A stretch of 12,165 nucleotides of DNA from JAQVWU01 sp964628455 (lineage in GTDB: Bacteria > Bacillota > Clostridia > Oscillospirales > CAG-272). The stretch lies in the NCBI GenBank assembly GCA_964628455.1, contig CAZVPD010000119.1, positions 1-12,165 on the forward strand, written 5' to 3'. This document shows positions 7,628 to 12,165 of this stretch, in pieces; within the stretch, counting starts at the first letter, position 1; each line of letters starts with the position of its first letter. The notes beneath the pieces are model-generated. The model was not told the DNA's origin. It did not search any database and saw only the letters and a program-made list of their open reading frames with translations. The position numbers and the translations under genes were made by a program.

Positions 7628-7653
7628 TCCGTGTGACCGACGGATGTTTTTTT
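7625..7653 (+). terminator. Hairpin with T-run at the kinase/ATPase junction
   Basis: ACATCCGT (7625-7632) and ACGGATGT (7640-7647) form a perfect 8-pair stem with loop GTGACCG, followed on the plus strand by a T-run (7647-7653) that overlaps the kinase stop codon. As a terminator it points rightward, against the genes, so it could stop antisense transcripts. On the minus strand there is no T-run, but the hairpin could still separate kinase mRNA from ABC mRNA. One arm overlaps the TGTAAGG box. Confidence 0.6.
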
Positions 7654-8854
7654 AATCATAAAAAGAACTTCCCTTCAAAACAGGAAATCTCAATGTAAAG
7701 ACAACTTCCCGACTGTTGTTATTTACGGCATATATATCACCGAAATGACTTTTCAATATCTGTTTGGAAATATACAGACCCAGACCGGTGCCGTTTTCAT
7801 TCATACCCGCAAAGCGATTGAAAATACTGTTCATATCCCGCGAATCTATACCGGTTCCCTTATTCGAAATACTTATTATATATTCATTCGCTTCTTTTTT
7901 ATAATATAAACGAATATCCGCATTCCCGGACGAATGTTCAACCGCATTTTTTAATATGTTCAAAACAGCTTCCTTAAGCCAAAAGGTATCAAAATACCAG
8001 GCTTCATCCCGATCTTCCCCGTCAACCGTTATTTGTATATTCTTATTTTCCGGCAAAGGATACAGATCATTTATAACGATCTCCGTGAATTCACTCATTT
8101 TGTTTGACGTGATTTTCATTTTGATTTTACCGGAATCAAATCTGCCTGTCGTCAGTAAATCCCCTATCAGTTTCGTCATCTTATCAATCTGATCAAGCCC
8201 GGAATCCCGATCCATGCGGCTGCCCGGGAACTGCAGCATGGATTTTTCGATATACAGACGCAATACGGACAGCGGTGTTTTGAGCTGATGGGCAACGTCT
8301 TCCATAAATTGATTCATATTTTCTTTTTCTTTTAAAAGCGCGGTCGTATGCAAAGCTGTTTCTTCCGCATATTCTCTGACGGCTTTTATCAGAGGACAGG
8401 CAGCATGATCGCCCGGGAAGGATATCCGGCTGTTTTCCGTATGATTCTTCAGATCAGAAACCCACACGGCAGTTTCGCTGATAAAAAGTTCGATGTTTTT
8501 TATTTTTCTGACGGTAATAAAAATAAAAAAAGCAAATAAAACCGATATGCCAAAACAAAAGGCAGCGATATAAATACCGGGAAAAGATCCGATGATCACT
8601 TTGCCGCTTTCTTCATATCCGGTCTGATGCAGCAGACTGATCCCTTTTTCATAAGAATCAGCGTGGGTTTCCGCATTAAAAAAGCTGTCGATCATATTCT
8701 GTTCTGCATTTACATCTGTTTCACCGACCATACCGAGAAATGATACGGTTTGCCTGATATAAAGCTGTTTTATAACCAGCAAAAAGCAAAGCATACATAA
8801 AATCATACAAAGCCAAAGCGAACAAACCGCAATAAAATATTTTCTTTTCGGCAT
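7652..8854 (-). CDS. Two-TM sensor histidine kinase
   Basis: A 400-residue kinase from the ATG at 8854. TM1 is at about 7-29 and TM2 at about 88-115, enclosing an extracellular sensor loop of about 58 residues, larger than in BceS-type intramembrane kinases. The HisKA domain has the H-box EDVAHQLKTPLSVL with phospho-acceptor His189. The ATPase domain has the N-box LKNAVEHSS (Asn303), G1 NKGTG (331-335) where Asn replaces the usual Asp, F-box IFNRF, and G2 GTGLGL (355-360). All key residues for autophosphorylation are otherwise present. A TTG at 8881 would add nine residues, but GGAAGGG lies about 10 bases before the ATG, which I prefer. The gap after the regulator stop is 28 bases. The partner is the preceding regulator; the signal is unknown, plausibly an envelope or peptide cue given the transporter. 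Confidence 0.93.
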   Translation of the reverse strand: MPKRKYFIAVCSLWLCMILCMLCFLLVIKQLYIRQTVSFLGMVGETDVNAEQNMIDSFFNAETHADSYEKGISLLHQTGYEESGKVIIGSFPGIYIAAFCFGISVLFAFFIFITVRKIKNIELFISETAVWVSDLKNHTENSRISFPGDHAACPLIKAVREYAEETALHTTALLKEKENMNQFMEDVAHQLKTPLSVLRLYIEKSMLQFPGSRMDRDSGLDQIDKMTKLIGDLLTTGRFDSGKIKMKITSNKMSEFTEIVINDLYPLPENKNIQITVDGEDRDEAWYFDTFWLKEAVLNILKNAVEHSSGNADIRLYYKKEANEYIISISNKGTGIDSRDMNSIFNRFAGMNENGTGLGLYISKQILKSHFGDIYAVNNNSREVVFTLRFPVLKGSSFYD

Positions 8855-8882
8855 CTTATCTTTTCCCTTCCGTTTATACAAT

Positions 8883-9572
8883 TCAATTGCCGTTTATGTC
8901 TATACACCACCGGTACCCGTAACTTTTTACGGTTTCGATATACGGCACCCCGTTATAATGCCGAAGTTTCTTGCGCAGCCTTGAAATATGAACGTTCAGC
9001 GTATTGTCTTCGACATATTTATTTTTCGAATCCCAGACGACATCAAGCAGAACATCACGTTTAACGAACCTCCCGCTGTTTTTGATCAATATTTCAAGAA
9101 GCTCCTGTTCGACGGCTCCGATCTGTATTTCGGCATGATTGCGGAATACTTTTCGGGAATCCAAATGAATTTCCAGATCCCCGCTGTATAGTATATTCGC
9201 GGTATCCTGTTGATTCTTACGCCGCATATGCGCATGGATACGGCTTAACAAAATCCTTCCGGAAAAAGGTTTTGTCACATAGTCGTCTGCTCCTCTTTCA
9301 AAACCCGTGATCATATCCTCTTCACTGTCGCAAACCGTTAAAAATATAATCGGATTTTTATAATAATTTCTGATTTCCCCGCATAAATCGAAACCCGTGC
9401 AGTCGGGCAGCCTATTGTCCAGCAATATCAAATCGATATTTTCCGATTTCAATATTCTCTGCGCTTCGGTTCCCGTTTCCGCGCATAGTATAGAATAACC
9501 ATTTAACCCGAGCAGCTCCGACAGTTCCCGCCTGAGTTCCGGACTGTCTTCTATGATCAAAATATTCTGCAT
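8883..9572 (-). CDS. OmpR/PhoB-family response regulator
   Basis: A 229-residue regulator. The receiver domain (about 1-118) has the acidic pair Glu8-Asp9, phospho-acceptor Asp52 in LILLDNRLPD, Thr79 and Lys101 in VTKPF. A C-terminal winged helix (about 130-226) has the usual DNTLNVHISRLRKKL recognition-helix region and a final ETVKSYGYRW. The ATG at 9572 is chosen because GGAG lies 7 bases upstream; a TTG at 9593 would add seven residues before the normal start of a receiver and has no better site. First gene of the leftward operon, with the kinase following. OmpR-family regulators bind 11-base-spaced direct repeats, which fits the TGTAAGG boxes at three promoters in this window; that link is inferred. 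Confidence 0.95.
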   Translation of the reverse strand: MQNILIIEDSPELRRELSELLGLNGYSILCAETGTEAQRILKSENIDLILLDNRLPDCTGFDLCGEIRNYYKNPIIFLTVCDSEEDMITGFERGADDYVTKPFSGRILLSRIHAHMRRKNQQDTANILYSGDLEIHLDSRKVFRNHAEIQIGAVEQELLEILIKNSGRFVKRDVLLDVVWDSKNKYVEDNTLNVHISRLRKKLRHYNGVPYIETVKSYGYRWCIDINGN

Positions 9573-9658
9573 CGTTTCACTCCGTAAAAGCAATATCGCT
9601 CATAAATTTTCAGGGGATTTTGAATTTCATTGTTTCTTTCACCGTGACGATCCGTTTC

Positions 9659-9688
9659 ATTATATCACAATTTTTCATGATATGTCCT
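9659..9688 (-). promoter_or_regulatory. Promoter of the regulator/kinase operon
   Basis: On the minus strand: AGGACA (9688-9683), 18-base spacer, TATAAT (9664-9659) preceded by TG (extended -10). Transcript start is near 9651, giving about an 80-base leader. It has no TGTAAGG box, unlike the other three promoters of the locus. An inverted repeat, ATATCA-N10-TGATAT on the plus strand (9662-9683), covers the -10 to spacer region and could be an operator or chance. Confidence 0.75.
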
Positions 9689-9717
9689 GTGATTTAAATA
9701 ATTACCGGAGTTTTAAT

Positions 9718-9762
9718 AAAAACAGAGAGAAATCCGCCGCTTTAACAGTCAATTCTCTCTGT
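9718..9762 (-). terminator. Terminator of the small secreted-protein gene
   Basis: On the minus strand a 10-pair stem, ACAGAGAGAA (9762-9753) with TTCTCTCTGT (9731-9722), loop of 21 bases, followed by T residues (9722-9718). It begins 17 bases after the stop codon of the 102-residue gene and separates it from the regulator promoter. Confidence 0.85.
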
Positions 9763-9778
9763 CCTATAGCAGATATTT

Positions 9779-10087
9779 TTACAGCGATCCCACGATATAT
9801 CCTTTAAATAAAGCGCGATAATGACCGTTTACCGCGTATATCGAATATAACGATAAAAATCCGTCTGCAAAAGTCCCGTATACATATTCGGAATAATAGT
9901 AAAGGTCCGGAATATCATCCAAATTATCGTATATCACATATATTTCCCTGTAATAAGATACCGGAATTCCCTCTATGACATTTTCTTCCGATTTTATATT
10001 CTTATATGCGAATGAATCAACCCGCAACGACATGAATAGAAAAGCCGTTATAAAGGCGCTTAAAACGGCTTTATCCCGTCTGTGCAT
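9779..10087 (-). CDS. Small secreted Tyr-rich protein of unknown function
   Basis: A 102-residue protein I cannot assign to a named family. It has a basic N-terminus (MHRRDK), a hydrophobic core (about 7-20) and a likely signal-peptidase site after Ala27 in DSFA. The mature part of about 75 residues has 14 tyrosines, is acidic in the middle (YDNLDDIPD) and has no further membrane helix. The ATG at 10087 is supported by GGGGAG 7 bases upstream. It has its own box-containing promoter (P2) and its own terminator, so it is a single-gene unit, upstream of the regulator operon but separate from it. The mature N-terminus aligns with the broken gene at 10572-10770: six residues after the cleavage site comes EENVxExIP in both. 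An accessory, sensing or immunity partner of the ABC system is plausible but unproven. Confidence 0.8.
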   Translation of the reverse strand: MHRRDKAVLSAFITAFLFMSLRVDSFAYKNIKSEENVIEGIPVSYYREIYVIYDNLDDIPDLYYYSEYVYGTFADGFLSLYSIYAVNGHYRALFKGYIVGSL

Positions 10088-10182
10088 TCCATCACTCCCC
10101 GAAACATTTTACGGATCCATCCGATAAAGCAGCGGCATCATTGAACGTTTGAATTCATCGACTGAAAATTATACGGATATCC

Positions 10183-10204
10183 ATTCGGTTACATTATACC
10201 GAAT
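10183..10204. repeat. Perfect inverted repeat over the P2 -10 box
   Basis: ATTCGGT (10183-10189), 8 bases, ACCGAAT (10198-10204). The spacer and right arm contain the TATAAT of P2. The position fits a repressor operator or a chance palindrome; it is not present at P1 or P3. Confidence 0.5.
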
Positions 10205-10225
10205 ATACCTTACAGTAACCTTACA
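10193..10225 (-). promoter_or_regulatory. Regulator-box promoter P2 for the small secreted protein
   Basis: On the minus strand: TGTAAGG (10225-10219), TTAC, TGTAAGG (10214-10208), nine bases, TATAAT (10198-10193). Two perfect half-sites repeat every 11 bases and lie where a -35 would be, the standard arrangement for activation by an OmpR-type dimer. Transcript start is near 10186, about 99 bases before the ATG at 10087. Confidence 0.8.
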
Positions 10226-10454
10226 CCGGCATAATATACGGAAATGTTTTTTACTTTATTTTTATATGTTAATTCGAAGTCATATACTGTCGACAAAAAA
10301 TTTTATCAAATAAAAACACATTGCACATAATAAAAAACCCGATCAACCGATGTCATACATCAAAACACGGACGACAGAAAAAAAAGACCATAATACCCAA
10401 TAATTTTTGTTTAATTATTAACTTTTTATAAACATTAAATAAATTATTTATAAA
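10226..10454. other. AT-rich region between divergent box promoters
   Basis: About 230 bases between P2 (leftward) and P3 (rightward), strongly AT-rich with several A and T tracts. No gene, terminator or repeat was recognised. A-tracts of this kind can bend DNA between divergent promoters, but nothing specific can be shown. Confidence 0.6.
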
Positions 10455-10487
10455 TGTAAGGTTAATTTAAGATTCATACATTATAAT
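10455..10487 (+). promoter_or_regulatory. Regulator-box promoter P3 for the lipoprotein operon
   Basis: On the plus strand: TGTAAGG (10455-10461), TTAA, TTTAAGA (10466-10472), nine bases, TATAAT (10482-10487). Same geometry as P2, with a weaker proximal half-site. Transcript start is near 10494, so the leader before the lipoprotein ATG is about 270 bases and contains the broken small gene. Confidence 0.78.
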
Positions 10488-10571
10488 GATTTCAGAATAT
10501 TCGACTCATTGTCCTCATATATTTCTGCTGCAGCCTTTGAAATTGCAATAAAAAAGAAAGCGGAAAGCCGA

Positions 10572-10770
10572 ATAAAAAAACCGATAAGCATCCTATCCGC
10601 GGCGGTTCTCATGATTCCGCCATTACCTTTATCTGCATCGGCTTAAATATATACCCGCACCGGAAGAAAATGTCACAGAAAGTATTCCGTATCTTATTGA
10701 AGGAAAAAGCTTTTCGCCGTTGACAGATCTTCGGCGTAAAACCAACAGTGAAGGAGACAGTCATGTATAA
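10572..10770 (+). pseudogene. Broken small secreted-protein gene, paralogue of the 102-residue protein
   Basis: From 10572 one frame reads as a classic signal peptide (KKPISILSAAVLMIPPLPL, ending SASA) and stops at TAA 10644-10646. Skipping T10644 moves into a frame that continues KYIPAPEENVTESIPYLIEG and ends at TAA 10768-10770. That tail contains the ribosome binding site of the lipoprotein gene and overlaps its start by 8 bases, as coupled genes do. The joined product has Ala, six residues, then EENVTESIP; the intact small protein has Ala27, six residues, EENVIEGIP. The codon at the expected start is ATA rather than ATG (a TTG at 10509 is in frame but has no ribosome site). The C-terminal half of the family is missing. 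One frameshift, no normal start and truncation suggest decay; a +1 recoding event at GCT-TAA is less likely. Confidence 0.6.
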
Positions 10771-12139
10771 AAAAACATTTGTAACAATAATCATTATTTT
10801 TGCCCTTATACTGTCATGTTCGTGTGAAGATAAAAAGGCAACTTCCGATGATTTAGCAAGAATTGAGAAATACAGCAATGAAACAAACAATAATCCGGAG
10901 CAAAACTATGCCGATATCGCCGGTTGGCTAACGCCCGAGGAGCAGTATAGTTATAAATCTACAGATAATGGCAATAGTATTACTGATATCTATAATCCCA
11001 TTTATTTCGTCAAGGGTAACCGGATATATTATGAGGTTAGAATTAACAATCAATTATCTTTTTCTTATATCACACTGAAAACCGGCGAAAGTTTTTCGGT
11101 ATGTCCGGATCCTTTATGTGACCATACACCTGAGGGAGGATGTAAATACCTTGGTCTTCATCAAATGATGTTTTCAAAGGAATCGGATGATGTGTTTTAT
11201 TCTGTAAAAACCGATATATTCCAAGAAAAAATACAGTCACCTGTCAGCAGTATCTGTCGTATTGATGCTAAAAAAGGAACCATCAGCGAAATATTCAACG
11301 GCTATTTATCCGAGAATAATGTCCTGCAAATGCTTACCTTGCGAATGATTGATCATAATAAGTTATATTTTACAGCCATCAGAGAAAAATCAAGCAAAAT
11401 TACAGATGGAATCATTGAAAGAGAATATGAAGAAACACTCATGTCTGTTGATCTTACCACATATGAGTTGGGAATAGTTGATAATAAATATAAAAACAAA
11501 GAATACGGTGAATACTATTTTACGGACGGGAAATATATATATTTTATCGACAGTATAGCCGGACGGCTGTTTGCAACCGATATGAATTTCGAAAATGAAA
11601 CGACTTTACTGGAATACGGAAACGAATATCATATTTCAAGTTTTTATTATGATTCCGATACTTCGGAATCATACGTTTGCGTGCATTCGCGTTATATGCT
11701 CGGATGGTCCGAAACAGTGCTTGAGGACGGGAATATATATTGCATTGATGAAAAGCTTCATTGCAGCAAGCTTGATATGCCGTCAGACAGAATCCTTGAT
11801 TTTCAAATGACAAATGAATATATCTACTATACAGTCTATGATCCTATTTTTTATGGTACAACACCTTATGATGGTATTCCATGTATGTGCGCAAACGGAA
11901 ATAAAATCTACAGAGTTCCGCGTGAAGATACCACGCAAGGCGAACTTATATTCGACGGACATGAAAAATTATATTTCCGTGATTATATTATCACGGGAGA
12001 CTTTCTTTATATGAATTATATTAAACTCGTTGAAGATCAGGATTTTAAAATTTTCCGAATAACAGGAGTCACCGCCAGGATTGATATGGAAAACGACACA
12101 ATCAAATGGTTCAATCTGAATAACGGGAGTGATACATAA
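10763..12139 (+). CDS. Cys-motif lipoprotein, probably DUF5050-like propeller
   Basis: A 458-residue protein. The ATG at 10763 has AAGGAG 6 bases upstream; an in-frame GTG at 10748 lies before that site and is unlikely. A lipoprotein signal peptide runs to the lipobox ILSC with Cys19 as lipid anchor, followed by a polar Asn-rich linker. Residues about 75-455 show repeated beta-strand units with NxIYY-like turns (NRIYYEV, GKYIYFID, NEYIYYTV, NKIYRV), suggesting a beta-propeller such as DUF5050-type repeats. A Cys/His cluster, CPDPLCDH then C (Cys114, Cys119, His121, Cys127), recalls a recurring motif of Clostridia lipoproteins and may bind metal or form disulfides. It is anchored outside the membrane. 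Promoter P3 carries the regulator box, tying it to the two-component system. Codons are notably AT-rich compared with the left of the window. Function unknown; a ligand-binding or sensing partner of the transporter is a guess. Confidence 0.85.
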   Translation: MYKKTFVTIIIIFALILSCSCEDKKATSDDLARIEKYSNETNNNPEQNYADIAGWLTPEEQYSYKSTDNGNSITDIYNPIYFVKGNRIYYEVRINNQLSFSYITLKTGESFSVCPDPLCDHTPEGGCKYLGLHQMMFSKESDDVFYSVKTDIFQEKIQSPVSSICRIDAKKGTISEIFNGYLSENNVLQMLTLRMIDHNKLYFTAIREKSSKITDGIIEREYEETLMSVDLTTYELGIVDNKYKNKEYGEYYFTDGKYIYFIDSIAGRLFATDMNFENETTLLEYGNEYHISSFYYDSDTSESYVCVHSRYMLGWSETVLEDGNIYCIDEKLHCSKLDMPSDRILDFQMTNEYIYYTVYDPIFYGTTPYDGIPCMCANGNKIYRVPREDTTQGELIFDGHEKLYFRDYIITGDFLYMNYIKLVEDQDFKIFRITGVTARIDMENDTIKWFNLNNGSDT

Positions 12140-12147
12140 TGCTTCTC

Positions 12148-12155
12148 GGAGGTGA
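12148..12155 (+). promoter_or_regulatory. Ribosome binding site of a following gene outside the window
   Basis: GGAGGTGA (12148-12155), a near-perfect Shine-Dalgarno, begins 9 bases after the lipoprotein stop. The start codon should lie at or just past the right edge. An ATG overlapping the stop (12139) is open to the edge but lies before this site. The lipoprotein is therefore probably the first gene of an operon continuing rightward. Confidence 0.65.
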
Positions 12156-12165
12156 GTTTTCAAAG

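Noticed and set aside
4316..9593. A bacitracin-type BceRS-BceAB module
   Set aside because: Gene order is similar, but the kinase has a sizeable extracellular loop and the permease has a 1+3/1+3 layout with two ectodomains instead of ten TMs with one; a bacitracin role is not supported.
10609..10890. 93-residue minus-strand frame with a hydrophobic segment
   Set aside because: Antisense of the broken small gene and the lipoprotein signal peptide; the hydrophobic look comes from the opposite strand.

Overview
The window reads as chromosomal DNA of a Bacillota/Clostridia-type bacterium, probably an uncultivated gut lineage (inference). The reasons are Gram-positive style Shine-Dalgarno sites, sigma-A type promoters, a tRNA with encoded CCA, and a response regulator / histidine kinase / FtsX-family ABC transporter cassette next to a Cys-rich propeller-like lipoprotein. 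No phage, insertion sequence, CRISPR array or replication origin was seen. Base composition falls from left to right: 34 of 60 bases are G/C at 541-600, but only 18 of 60 at 11041-11100.

Left part (1-2181): the tail of an unidentified gene, a DUF6807/PmoA-like gene in the same operon, then a stand-alone tRNA-Gln(CUG) with a near-consensus promoter and two successive terminator hairpins. After these comes about 740 bases of gene-free DNA. It holds a 120-base composite palindrome flanked by two diverged direct copies of a 67-base repeat.

Middle part (2182-4315): a DUF4838-type carbohydrate-enzyme-like gene on the minus strand. It has a clear promoter (TTGAAA-N17-TATAAT) but a puzzling start codon. 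The two carbohydrate-related genes (DUF6807 and DUF4838) suggest a lineage that handles glycans, but they are not in one operon.

Right part (4316-12165): a signalling and transport locus. An OmpR-type response regulator and a two-TM histidine kinase are transcribed leftward from their own promoter, followed by an ABC ATPase and an 854-residue double-FtsX permease. Upstream are a divergently placed small secreted Tyr-rich protein (minus) and a lipoprotein gene (plus). Three promoters, for the ABC pair, the small secreted protein and the lipoprotein, share one architecture: a TGTAAGG-like half-site exactly 9 bases before a perfect TATAAT. At the latter two a second half-site lies 11 bases further upstream. 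The regulator/kinase promoter lacks it. The simplest reading is a self-contained regulon: a separately (probably constitutively) expressed two-component system switches on an ABC transporter and envelope or secreted accessory proteins.

Between the lipoprotein promoter and the lipoprotein lies the remnant of a second small secreted protein. It is broken by one frameshift and lacks a normal start codon. Its mature N-terminus aligns with that of the intact small protein: a signal-peptide Ala, six residues, then EENVxExIP. This points to a small secreted-protein family tied to such lipoprotein and ABC loci, and is the most interesting observation here.
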